A stretch of 17,867 nucleotides of DNA. Origin: CAZSAT01 sp964604675. GTDB taxonomy: Bacteria > Myxococcota_A > UBA796 > CAJQPC01. Positions within the stretch are counted from its first letter, which is position 1. The number at the start of each line of letters is the position of its first letter. Both the position numbers and the translations under genes were made by a program. This document shows positions 1-9,728 of the stretch, in pieces. The notes beneath the pieces are model-generated. The model saw only the letters and a program-made list of their open reading frames with translations. It was not told the origin of the DNA and ran no database searches. The stretch covers positions 1 through 17,867 of the forward strand of contig CAZSAT010000138.1 in assembly GCA_964604675.1 (NCBI GenBank). The letters are read 5' to 3'.

Positions 1-404
1 TGGGCGCCCTCGTCCGGGTACTGGTAGTCCGGCGCATAGGGCGGGAAGAAGCCCAGCCCGACCGTGGTGTGCTCGAGCCCGAAGTCGTAGCTCACGCCCA
101 GGTGCGGGATCAGGTAGGCGGGCGCGTTGTTCTCGATCGGCTCGTTCACCACGTCGGCGCCGTCGAGGCCACCACCCTCCACGTCCGCGCGGTCGAAGTA
201 CACGGACTGCCCCGCGCCCGCCAGGTCCACCATCGCGTGCCCGCCCTTCAGGCGCGTCAGGGCGGCGGGGTTGTACCAGAACGCCGTGAGGTCGTTCACA
301 CCCGCCACGAAGGCCCCGGCACGGGAGAAGCTCCTCACGCCCACGTCGCTCATGTAGTAGGTCGAGGCCTGTGCGGTCGACAACAGGGTGGTGACAAGCA
401 GCAT
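1..404 (-). CDS. FadL/OmpP1-type outer-membrane protein, N-terminal part (partial)
   Basis: The 5' end of a minus-strand gene that runs off the left edge; about 134 codons are visible. It opens with a short hydrophobic signal (MLLVTTLLSTAQA, 13 residues) followed by an aromatic-rich mature start. The segment AGAFVAGVNDLTAFWYNPAA (about residues 29-48) resembles the N-terminal signature of the FadL/OmpP1/TodX family, in which a conserved NPA motif follows an A-x-x-D segment. Later aromatic stretches (GLGFFPPYAPDYQYP) fit beta-barrel strands. The family are 14-stranded outer-membrane channels for fatty acids and other hydrophobic compounds. The start is supported by a GGAG at 412-415, seven bases upstream. 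It is divergent from the glycoside hydrolase gene, only 50 bp away, so the two may share control. The substrate cannot be told from this fragment; another barrel family is possible but less likely. Confidence 0.72.
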   Translation of the reverse strand, partial: MLLVTTLLSTAQASTYYMSDVGVRSFSRAGAFVAGVNDLTAFWYNPAALTRLKGGHAMVDLAGAGQSVYFDRADVEGGGLDGADVVNEPIENNAPAYLIPHLGVSYDFGLEHTTVGLGFFPPYAPDYQYPDEGA

Positions 405-454
405 GGTCGGGCTCCGGCGCCGCCGTATAGCGCGCTGCACGTTACCGGCGCCCG
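405..454. promoter_or_regulatory. Divergent intergenic region with a shared TATA core
   Basis: This 50-bp gap separates two divergent start codons. The only AT-rich element is GTATAG at 425-430, read CTATAC on the other strand, so a -10-like hexamer can be drawn for either direction around the same TATA core. The octamer CCGGCGCC occurs twice, at 414-421 and 445-452. A GGAG ribosome binding site for the leftward gene is at 412-415; no Shine-Dalgarno is visible before the rightward gene. The promoter call is inference from position and base composition only. Confidence 0.3.
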
Positions 455-1846
455 ATGCTCACCCTGGCCACGGCCCTCGCCGTCCTCTACCTCACGACCT
501 GCCTGACCCTGCACCTCCGCTACCCGGAGCTGAGGTGGGACTGGTCCAAGCTCGATCTCGGCGACCTCCGCTTCCCGGAGGGCTTCCTGTGGGGGGTGGC
601 CACGGCGGCCTACCAGGTGGAGGGCGGCTGCACCGAGACGAACTGGCACCGCTTCGAGCGCCAGCAGAAGCCCGATGGCAGCCCCACGATCGCCCACGGC
701 GACGTGTGCGAGCCCGCCTGCGAGCACTGGACGCGCTGGCCGGACGACCTGGACCTGTGCGTGGAGCTCGGCGTCACCAGCTACCGCTTCTCCATCGAGT
801 GGTCCAAGGTCGAACCGGAGCCCGGCGTGTTCGACCAGGAGGTGCTCGACCACTACCACCAGGTGATCGACGGGTGCCTCGAGCGCGGGCTCGTGCCGAT
901 GGCCACGATCCACCACTTCTCCAACCCCCTGTGGTTCGAGGACCTCGGCGCCTTCGAGCAGGCGGAGAACCTCGCGCACCTCGTGCGCTTCGGGAAGCGG
1001 GTCTTCGCCGAGTACGCCGACAAGGTGTCCTGGTGGTGCACCTTCAACGAGATCGGGGTGTACAGCACCATGGGCTACGCGCTCGCGATGTTCCCCCCGG
1101 GCAAGGACGACGTGGCGCTGTGTGCTCGCGTCATCCGGAACATGTGCCGCGCCCACGTCGAGCTCTACCACGCGCTGAAGGCCATGCCGCATGGCGACAC
1201 CGCGCGGATCGGGCTCGTGAAGAACGTCTTCCAGTTCGACCCCGATCGGCGCTGGCACCTGCTCGACTGGCTGAGCGCCCGCACCCTCGACACGATCTAC
1301 AACCGCGCCATCCTGGGCGTGCTCGAGCGGGGGCGCTTCGCGCTCTCGGTGCCGTTCCAGGTGGAGCTCGCCGAGGTGTGGCCCGACGCGAAGGGCGCCA
1401 CGGACTTCACGGGGCTGAACTACTACAGCCACGCCCGGGTGCGCTTCAAGCCCGACCCGAAGGAGCCGGCCACCCAGGTCATCCCCGAGGACGAGCCGGC
1501 CACCGACATGCCGTACGGGGAGTACGCGGAGGGCTTCTACCGCGCCCTGGTCGAGGTGGGCCGAATCGGCAAGCCCGCGCTGGTCACCGAGAACGGCATC
1601 GCCGACCGGGTCGACGACCGGCGGGAGCGCTTCATCCGGCGCTACCTGTACGCGATGAGCCGCGCGATCGCCGATGGCGTCGACGTCCAGGGGTTCTACT
1701 ACTGGACCCTGATGGACAACTTCGAGTGGTGCGAGGGCTGGCAGATGCAGTTCGGGCTCTACCACCTGGACCGGGCCACCCAGGAGCGCACCCTGCGCGA
1801 GGGGTCCAGGGCCTTCGTCGAGATCGTGAAGGCCCACCGGGGATGA
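455..1846 (+). CDS. Family 1 glycoside hydrolase (beta-glucosidase/beta-galactosidase type), membrane-anchored
   Basis: A retaining beta-glycosidase of family GH1, 463 residues, the usual size for the catalytic barrel. Visible motifs: the N-terminal signature FLWGVATAAYQVEGG (about 44-58), HH (153-154), the acid/base motif TFNE with Glu199, the nucleophile motif TENG with Glu379, and the sugar-contacting DNFEW (421-425). Both catalytic glutamates are intact, but the usual NEP reads NEI. Before the barrel there is one hydrophobic segment (about residues 2-19) followed by basic residues, so the protein is probably anchored to the inner membrane. Which side carries the enzyme is unclear: charges after the helix favour the cytoplasm, but exported proteins in this window also lack an N-terminal charge. 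The stop overlaps the galactokinase start (ATGA), which suggests galactosides or galactolipids as substrate; that is inference. No Shine-Dalgarno is evident, and no other start codon lies near the anchor. Confidence 0.93.
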   Translation: MLTLATALAVLYLTTCLTLHLRYPELRWDWSKLDLGDLRFPEGFLWGVATAAYQVEGGCTETNWHRFERQQKPDGSPTIAHGDVCEPACEHWTRWPDDLDLCVELGVTSYRFSIEWSKVEPEPGVFDQEVLDHYHQVIDGCLERGLVPMATIHHFSNPLWFEDLGAFEQAENLAHLVRFGKRVFAEYADKVSWWCTFNEIGVYSTMGYALAMFPPGKDDVALCARVIRNMCRAHVELYHALKAMPHGDTARIGLVKNVFQFDPDRRWHLLDWLSARTLDTIYNRAILGVLERGRFALSVPFQVELAEVWPDAKGATDFTGLNYYSHARVRFKPDPKEPATQVIPEDEPATDMPYGEYAEGFYRALVEVGRIGKPALVTENGIADRVDDRRERFIRRYLYAMSRAIADGVDVQGFYYWTLMDNFEWCEGWQMQFGLYHLDRATQERTLREGSRAFVEIVKAHRG

Positions 1847-2793
1847 GCGTGGTCGTCGCCAGCGCACCCGGTCGCATCAACCTGATCGGCGAGCACACCG
1901 ACTACAACGGCGGGCTGGCGCTGCCTGCGGCGGTCGGGCTTCGGACCCGGGTGCGGCTCGAGCGAGCGGGCGAGCTGTCCTCCACGAGCTCGCTCGGCGC
2001 CGGGCGGTGGAAGCCCGGCGAGGCCGTCTCGGGCTGGTTGCGCTTCGTCGAAGGCGCCCGTGCCGTGCTCGAGGCCCCGCCCGCGTCGGTGAGCGTCGAG
2101 AGCCACGTGCCCCTCGGGGCGGGGATGTCGTCGTCGGCCGCGCTGGCCCTCGCCCTGTTGCACGGCTTCGCGGCGCTGCAGGGGCGCGCGCTCGACGACG
2201 ATGCCGCCATCGGGCTCGCGCGAGAGGTGGAGCACCGCTTCCTCGGCGTGCCCTGCGGGGCCCTGGACCAGACCGCGTCGCAGTGCGGTCGTGCGGGCCA
2301 CGCCCTGCGCATCGACTTCGAGGCGGGCACCCGTCGGCTCGTGCCGGCCACCGTCCCGGGCTGGGCCTGGGTGGTGGTCCACAGCGGCGTGCGTCGCGCC
2401 CTCGCCGACGGTCGCTACGCGGAGCGGGTGCGGGAGTGCGCCGCCGGCCACCCGGCTCGACTGGCCCACGTCGGAGCGGAGAACGTGCGGGTCGACCTGC
2501 TGATCGCGGCGCTGGAGGCCCGCGACCCCCAGCGGATCGGCGCGCTGCTGCTCGCCTCGCACCGAAGCCTCCGGGACGACTACGAGGTGAGCTGCACCGA
2601 GCTCGACCAGCTCGTCGCCGCGGCCTCCGCGTTCCCCGGCTGCGTCGGCGCCCGCTTGATGGGAGCGGGCTTCGGGGGCTGTGTGTTGGCGCTCGTGCGC
2701 GGCGAGCAGGTGCCGGACTTCGGCGCCCGGGTCGCTCCCGGGCCGTGGTGGTCGGTCGAGCTGGGCGACGGCGCCCGGGTGGAGGCAGCATGA
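1843..2793 (+). CDS. galK: Galactokinase, GHMP kinase family
   Basis: Predicted to phosphorylate galactose at C1 with ATP, the first step of the Leloir pathway, in the cytoplasm. The 316-residue protein carries the galactokinase signature GRINLIGEHTDYNGG (10-24) with the catalytic-type arginine at 11, the GHMP ATP-binding motif PLGAGMSSSAA (90-100), the catalytic aspartate in GALDQ (Asp142), and the C-terminal glycine motif GAGFGGC (274-280). It is shorter than the roughly 380 residues usual for galactokinases; the loss is spread over loops and the N-terminus rather than a truncation, since all motifs are present. The start was chosen because ATG at 1843 overlaps the preceding stop as ATGA and leads straight into the signature. 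Translation is probably coupled to the glycosidase upstream and to the SRPBCC gene downstream. No galT or galE lies in the window. A related sugar kinase is possible, but the DYNGG signature favours galactokinase. Confidence 0.9.
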   Translation: MSVVVASAPGRINLIGEHTDYNGGLALPAAVGLRTRVRLERAGELSSTSSLGAGRWKPGEAVSGWLRFVEGARAVLEAPPASVSVESHVPLGAGMSSSAALALALLHGFAALQGRALDDDAAIGLAREVEHRFLGVPCGALDQTASQCGRAGHALRIDFEAGTRRLVPATVPGWAWVVVHSGVRRALADGRYAERVRECAAGHPARLAHVGAENVRVDLLIAALEARDPQRIGALLLASHRSLRDDYEVSCTELDQLVAAASAFPGCVGARLMGAGFGGCVLALVRGEQVPDFGARVAPGPWWSVELGDGARVEAA

Positions 2794-3362
2794 TCTGGAT
2801 GGGTGTGGCCCTGGCGGCCTCGATGGCGACCACCAAGCCCACGCCGGTGCCGCTGGCGTCCGGCGACGAGGCGCGCCTGCAGGCGGGGGAGGCCGTGCTC
2901 CGGCAGCAGCAGACCTCGGGCGAGTCGGGGCACGCGGTGGCGGTGCAGTACGTGAACGCCCCCGCGGCCACGGTCTGGGACGTGCTGCTCGACTACGAGC
3001 AGTACCCCGCCTGGATCGAGGGCTGCGAGCAGACCGAGGTCTACGAGAAGGACGGCGACGACTGGTACGTGTGGTTCGAGGTGTCGCTGCCGCTGGGCAT
3101 CACCTCGGAGTACGCCACCAAGAACAGCATCCACCGCGCGGACGGCTGGATGGCCTGGGAGCTCGACCCGAGGCGGGAGAGTCCCGTGGACGTGAACACC
3201 GGGTACTGGCTGGTCACCGAGGTCTCGCCCGCGGTCACCCGCCTGGACTACGCCACCGCGATGCAGGTCCCCGGCGTGCCCAGCTTCGTCGTGAAGTACC
3301 TGGCCAAGGGCGCCCTCTCGGACGGGACCGCGTGGGTGAAGACCGTGGCGGAGGCGCGCTGA
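2790..3362 (+). CDS. START-like (SRPBCC superfamily) exported protein
   Basis: A 190-residue protein with a short hydrophobic start (MIWMGVALAASMA) that reads as a signal peptide. The body matches the coenzyme Q-binding/START-like SRPBCC pattern: a strand ending NAPAATVWDVLLDYEQYPAWIE (about 55-75), where the VWxVLxDYExYPxW motif is typical, then alternating strands and a C-terminal amphipathic helix (VPSFVVKYLAKGALSDGTAW). SRPBCC proteins form a deep pocket for hydrophobic ligands such as lipids, quinones or polyketides. The ATG overlaps the galactokinase stop (ATGA), so all three genes of the cassette are probably one transcript. With a glycosidase and galactokinase beside it, binding of a lipid product is a reasonable guess but not shown. 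The gene ends eight bases before the stop of the convergent peptidase gene. Confidence 0.8.
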   Translation: MIWMGVALAASMATTKPTPVPLASGDEARLQAGEAVLRQQQTSGESGHAVAVQYVNAPAATVWDVLLDYEQYPAWIEGCEQTEVYEKDGDDWYVWFEVSLPLGITSEYATKNSIHRADGWMAWELDPRRESPVDVNTGYWLVTEVSPAVTRLDYATAMQVPGVPSFVVKYLAKGALSDGTAWVKTVAEAR

Positions 3363-3370
3363 CGGGTGCT

Positions 3371-4084
3371 CTACCGCCGGCGACGCACGTACGGGCGGAG
3401 ACCGAGCGCCAGCACCAGCAGGCTGAAGGCTCCGCAGGCCGCGCCCCAGAACCAGTAGGGCAGCCACAAGGCCTCGGCCATGCGGGCGGTGTCGCTCGGC
3501 ATCGCCCCGGCGCCGGTCTGGGCGAGCTCGGTGAACAGGTAGTCGGCGCGGGAGAACACCGAGAGCGCCATCTGCACCCCCACGAAGAGCAGGGCGGTGC
3601 GGTTGGTCTCCACGCTCGCCTTGCGGGAGAGCGCCAGGCAGGCGGCGCCGAGCGCCGCCACGAAGCCGAAGCCGAAGAGGTTGCGCACGAAGAGCACGTC
3701 GAAGGCGAAGAGCGCCCCACCAGCGAGCCCGAGGGCGAGCTTGCTCCGGCCCGCGTGGCGACCGACCGCGAAGCACGCCGCGGCCACCAGGGCCGGCCCG
3801 ACCAGGCCCCCGGCCGACACGAGCGCGCTCGCCACGCGGCCGCTGTACGCCGACGACGCCACGCCGCTGGCGTCGGCGTAGATCATCAGGCTGTGGAACT
3901 CGCCGCCCACGAGCAGGGCCGCCAGGCCGTGGCCGCCTTCGTGCGCCAGGGTCGAGAGCAGCACCAGCGGCCAGCCCAGGTAGGGCGCCACCGGCGACAG
4001 GTAGATCGCCGCGGTCGCGGCCACGCTGACGAGGAGCGCGGTCCGCGCGCGCTGACCGACAGGACCGACGAGAGAGCTCACCAC
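3371..4084 (-). CDS. M50B-type membrane metallopeptidase
   Basis: A polytopic membrane protein, 237 residues from the chosen start, of the site-2-protease-like M50B group. The zinc motif HEGGH sits at 48-52 within a hydrophobic helix (STLAHEGGHGLAALLVGGEF). It is followed by the typical glycine-rich SAGGLVGPAL helix and an FVRNLFGFGF helix. Near the C-terminus comes the PSDTARMAEALWLPYWFWG stretch, which resembles the SDA-x-x-LAE-x-TGLP motif of these families. I count about five or six membrane segments. The start is uncertain: GTG at 4084 or 4081 gives a compact N-terminus, while an in-frame TTG at 4132 has no ribosome binding site and would add 16 residues with no membrane character. It lies 57 bp downstream of the SNF2 gene on the same strand. 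The family cleaves substrates within membranes; no substrate is indicated here. The second zinc-ligand motif is not obvious, so activity is not certain. Confidence 0.8.
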   Translation of the reverse strand: MVSSLVGPVGQRARTALLVSVAATAAIYLSPVAPYLGWPLVLLSTLAHEGGHGLAALLVGGEFHSLMIYADASGVASSAYSGRVASALVSAGGLVGPALVAAACFAVGRHAGRSKLALGLAGGALFAFDVLFVRNLFGFGFVAALGAACLALSRKASVETNRTALLFVGVQMALSVFSRADYLFTELAQTGAGAMPSDTARMAEALWLPYWFWGAACGAFSLLVLALGLRPYVRRRR

Positions 4085-4141
4085 ACCACCAGAACGCCCC
4101 CGCAGGATGGAACATTGCCTCGTTGCCGGCAAGGGTCGCAG

Positions 4142-7006
<2,865 letters not shown>

Positions 7007-7033
7007 GCCGGCGAGCTATCCGTCAGCGCTCCC

Positions 7034-7038
7034 GGAGG
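7034..7038 (+). promoter_or_regulatory. Strong ribosome binding site (GGAGG)
   Basis: GGAGG lies five bases before ATG at 7044 and decides the start of the 185-residue gene, even though the open frame continues upstream into the antisense of the SNF2 gene. Confidence 0.75.
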
Positions 7039-7043
7039 CACTG

Positions 7044-7601
7044 ATGATCCCCCAGCCCACCGACGTCGACGACCTCTCGGTGTTGACCACCGCCCTCGAC
7101 GGCGCCGACCACGCCACACGCCTCGCCTGGGTCCGCAGCCTGGGCAAGAAGCAGCAGGTGAAGCTCTACGCGCTGGCGGAGGGCCAGGCGCTCGACGTCG
7201 GCTACTTCCACGACGCCGACGGGCAGGTGGTCATCCACCACGGCCGGAACTCGTTGCCGGCCTTCACCAGCTTCGAGAAGCGCATGGTGCTCCACGGCGA
7301 CCGGGTGCAGGGCTACAACGAGGGCGTGGCACGGCCCCTGGTCGGCCCGGGCCACTTCCTCGTGCGCGACAGCGAAGACACCCCCGGCGAGATCTGGGTG
7401 GACTACTGCTGGGCCTGCGACGCGGCGCCCGAGGGCTTTCCGGCCCCCGCGCCCAACGATCGCGGGATCAGCACCCTGGTCTACGGCAACATGGTCGACG
7501 TCATGCGCGGCGTCAGCGCCCACGTGAGCGTCGGGCGGGCCATCAAGAAGGGCAAGCTGACCTCGAACTACTTCGTGCTCTGCCGCGAGCGGTCGCGGTA
7601 G
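7044..7601 (+). CDS. Conserved-looking protein of unknown function, 185 residues
   Basis: A soluble protein with no signal peptide and no membrane segment. Start chosen at the ATG preceded by GGAGG. The N-terminal third is helical (LTTALDGADHATRLAWVRSL, then KKQQVKLYALAEGQ). The rest looks like a beta-rich fold: VGYFHDADGQVVIHHGRNSL (about 53-72), FEKRMVLHGDRVQGYNEG, VGPGHFLVRDSED, GEIWVDYCWAC, then a helix VYGNMVDVMRGVSAHVSVGRA and a C-terminal FVLCRERSR. The regular alternation, the G-x-N and GP-G turns, and normal codon use for the window argue for a real, conserved protein. I have no family name to offer. It is divergent from the SNF2 helicase by 37 bp and convergent with the PP2C gene. 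A Cys pair (CWAC) could bind metal or form a disulfide, but nothing else supports this. Confidence 0.82.
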   Translation: MIPQPTDVDDLSVLTTALDGADHATRLAWVRSLGKKQQVKLYALAEGQALDVGYFHDADGQVVIHHGRNSLPAFTSFEKRMVLHGDRVQGYNEGVARPLVGPGHFLVRDSEDTPGEIWVDYCWACDAAPEGFPAPAPNDRGISTLVYGNMVDVMRGVSAHVSVGRAIKKGKLTSNYFVLCRERSR

Positions 7602-7619
7602 CGGCGAGACCATCCCGGC

Positions 7620-8357
7620 TCAGCGTGTCGTCATCGAGCGCAGCTCGTGCTCGCGGGCCTCGAGCCCCAGCACGTGCACCGCCACGAGGGTGGCGTCGTC
7701 CTTGTGCACCTGGTTGGACAGCTCCCGGTCCAGCGCGTTGATGACGTGCGGCACGGTGTTGCCCCGGATGAACGCCCGTCGCAGCACCTCCTCGCTCATC
7801 GCCTCGAGCACGCCGTCGCTGAGGATCAGGAAGAGGTCCCCGACCTGCAGGTCTTCCCGCTCGATGACCAGGTTGTGTTTGATCGCGCTGCCCATGCCGA
7901 CGAACGCCGAGAGGCCGCGTCCACGGGTCTGCGGCACGGTGAGCCGCTCGATGCGCGCGCCACGCACCCGGTAGACCGCGCTGTCTCCCAGGTTGAAGAC
8001 CCGCACCCGTCCCTCGGCGATCCAGATGCCGGCCAAGGTGCAGGCCCCGCTGGTGGTCAGTCGCACCTCGGCGTCGGCCGACTCGACCAGGTCTCGGAGC
8101 AGATCCTCGCTCGCGGGCCGATCGACCGTGAAGAACCGCCCCAGGGCCTCGCAGGTGACCTCGGCCGCCTCCTCGCCGCTCTCCGTGGACCCCACGCCGT
8201 CGGCCACCGCGAAGATCGAGCCCCGTCGTGCGGCGCGCACCGCCTCGAGGCGCCCGTCGAGCAAGACGAAGCGGTCGTCGTTGTCGTGGTCCTCGCCGTG
8301 CCCCGTGCGGGACAGAGCGGCGGCCTGTGAGAAGGGCAGGGTGCCAGGAGGGGGCAT
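7620..8357 (-). CDS. PP2C-type serine/threonine protein phosphatase
   Basis: A cytoplasmic metal-dependent protein phosphatase of the PPM/PP2C family, 245 residues, the normal size of a bacterial single-domain enzyme. The metal-binding motifs are present in order: DNDDRF (25-30) in motif 1, VADGVGST (51-58, Asp53) in place of the usual GDGMGGH, GDSAVYR (124-130), LSDGV (179-183, Asp181) and KDDATLV (219-225, Asp221). It would remove phosphate from Ser/Thr residues placed by Hanks-type kinases; no kinase gene is in the window. The frame stays open far upstream, but the domain begins within a few residues of the ATG at 8357, so that start is preferred; no clear Shine-Dalgarno is seen. It is divergent from the AAA+ ATPase gene with 54 bp between the start codons, a layout that could reflect shared control. 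Confidence 0.9.
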   Translation of the reverse strand: MPPPGTLPFSQAAALSRTGHGEDHDNDDRFVLLDGRLEAVRAARRGSIFAVADGVGSTESGEEAAEVTCEALGRFFTVDRPASEDLLRDLVESADAEVRLTTSGACTLAGIWIAEGRVRVFNLGDSAVYRVRGARIERLTVPQTRGRGLSAFVGMGSAIKHNLVIEREDLQVGDLFLILSDGVLEAMSEEVLRRAFIRGNTVPHVINALDRELSNQVHKDDATLVAVHVLGLEAREHELRSMTTR

Positions 8358-8411
8358 CGATCGAAGGATACCGCCTCGACGACCTTGGAGTAGGCTGGGG
8401 GCGTAGGGAAC

Positions 8412-9728
8412 GTGACGAGCTACCTGGAACAAGCGCTGAGGCAGGCCGCAGAGGACCGAGCGGGCGCGCCGACGTCGCCGCCCGCTGGGGGCTTCGTGCC
8501 CCGTCCTCCGCGCGATCTGCAGCAGGCCGGGCTCGACAGCGGCCGGGTCGACGGGCTCGTGCTCAAGGTGCTGCTGGGCGAGCCGGGGCTCACCGGGCAG
8601 CAGGTCGCCCGCGTGCTGTGCCTGCCGCACAACCTGGTCCGGGACCGGCTCGCCACGCTGAAGCTCGAGAAGCGTGTGGTCCACCGGTCGGCCACTGCCA
8701 CGGGCGACTTCCACTACGAGCTCTCGTCCGACGGCCGCGAGGCCGCCCTGCAGCTCCGGCGCGTCGCCCGCTATGCCGGCGCCGCGCCGGTCAGCCTGGC
8801 TGGCTGGGTCGACAGCCTGAAGCAGCAGTCGGTCCGCGAGGCGCGGCCCACCCGAGCCCGCCTGGAGGCCGCCTTCAGCGATCTGGTGGTCCCCTTCGGA
8901 CTGCTCGACAAGCTGGGGCCGGCCGTTGGGGCGGGCCGAGGTCTCTTCCTGCACGGCGACCCGGGCAACGGCAAGACCTCGCTCGCCGAGCGCATCACCC
9001 GGTCCTACGGCGACGCGATCTACATCCCGCGCACCGTCGAAGCCTTCGGCTGGCTGATCCAGGTCTTCGACCCGGCCGTGCACCGCCCGGTGCCGCCCGA
9101 AGCCCGACCGGCCGTCCGCACCGACGAACGCTGGGTGCTCTGCGAGCGCCCCACGGTGGTGGTCGGTGGGGAGCTCACTCTCGACCAGCTCGAGCTGAGC
9201 TACTCGGAGCACGGCGGCGTCTGTGCGGCACCCGCGCACGTGAAGGCCAGCGGCGGGGTGCTGGTGGTCGACGACTTCGGACGCCAGCGCGTCGAGCCCA
9301 CCGCTCTGCTGAACCGCTGGATCGTGCCGATGGAGAAGTCGGTCGACTTCCTCGGCCTGCCCGATGGTCGCAAGCTCGAGGTGCCCTTCGAGGCCTTCGT
9401 CGTGTTCGCCACCAACCTCCGTCCGCGCGACCTCGTCGACGAGGCGTTCCTGCGTCGCATTCCGTACAAGGTGCGCGTCGAAGACCCGGACGGCGAGCAG
9501 TTCCGGAAGCTCATCGAGCGGCAGGCCACCGCGCTGGGCTTGACCCTGGAAGCAGGCCTCGTCGAGCACCTCGTGCAGCGCTGGTACACCGAGCGGAGCT
9601 TTCGCTTCTGCCACCCCCGCGATCTCTTGATGCAGGTCGCCGAGCGCTGCGCCTGGCGCGAAGAGCCGGCGGTCGTCACCCGGAACCACCTGGACGCGGC
9701 GTGCTCGGGCTACTTCCTCGGTACCTGA
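8412..9728 (+). CDS. AAA+ family ATPase with N-terminal winged-helix-like domain
   Basis: A 438-residue cytoplasmic ATPase. Residues about 48-105 look like a winged helix (LVLKVLLGEPGLTGQQVARVL, then a recognition-type helix LPHNLVRDRLATLKLEKRVV and a wing ending FHYELSSDG). The AAA+ module follows: Walker A GDPGNGKTS (182-190), Walker B VLVVDDFG (283-290) with Asp-Asp instead of the common Asp-Glu, sensor-1-like FATN (332-335), a probable arginine finger in FLRRI (346-350), and a lid region with HPRDLL (401-406). The family makes ATP-driven machines, but I cannot assign this one to a named clade. The start is GTG at 8412 with a weak AGGGAA just before it. The last 28 bases overlap the next gene, suggesting translational coupling, and a PP2C gene is divergent upstream. 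A role in a signalling or envelope complex with its neighbours is inference. Confidence 0.85.
   Translation: MTSYLEQALRQAAEDRAGAPTSPPAGGFVPRPPRDLQQAGLDSGRVDGLVLKVLLGEPGLTGQQVARVLCLPHNLVRDRLATLKLEKRVVHRSATATGDFHYELSSDGREAALQLRRVARYAGAAPVSLAGWVDSLKQQSVREARPTRARLEAAFSDLVVPFGLLDKLGPAVGAGRGLFLHGDPGNGKTSLAERITRSYGDAIYIPRTVEAFGWLIQVFDPAVHRPVPPEARPAVRTDERWVLCERPTVVVGGELTLDQLELSYSEHGGVCAAPAHVKASGGVLVVDDFGRQRVEPTALLNRWIVPMEKSVDFLGLPDGRKLEVPFEAFVVFATNLRPRDLVDEAFLRRIPYKVRVEDPDGEQFRKLIERQATALGLTLEAGLVEHLVQRWYTERSFRFCHPRDLLMQVAERCAWREEPAVVTRNHLDAACSGYFLGT

Noticed and set aside
414..452. Direct repeat CCGGCGCC in the divergent promoter gap.
   Set aside because: An eight-base GC-only repeat is not unusual at this base composition; noted in the feature but not claimed as a binding site.
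350..1867. A 505-codon minus-strand frame opposite the glycoside hydrolase.
   Set aside because: It is the complement of a clear GH1 gene, also overlaps the FadL-type start, and has no recognisable motif or ribosome binding site.
4085..4132. TTG start at 4132 for the M50B gene.
   Set aside because: No Shine-Dalgarno precedes it and the added residues are neither conserved-looking nor hydrophobic; GTG at 4084 or 4081 is preferred, without certainty.
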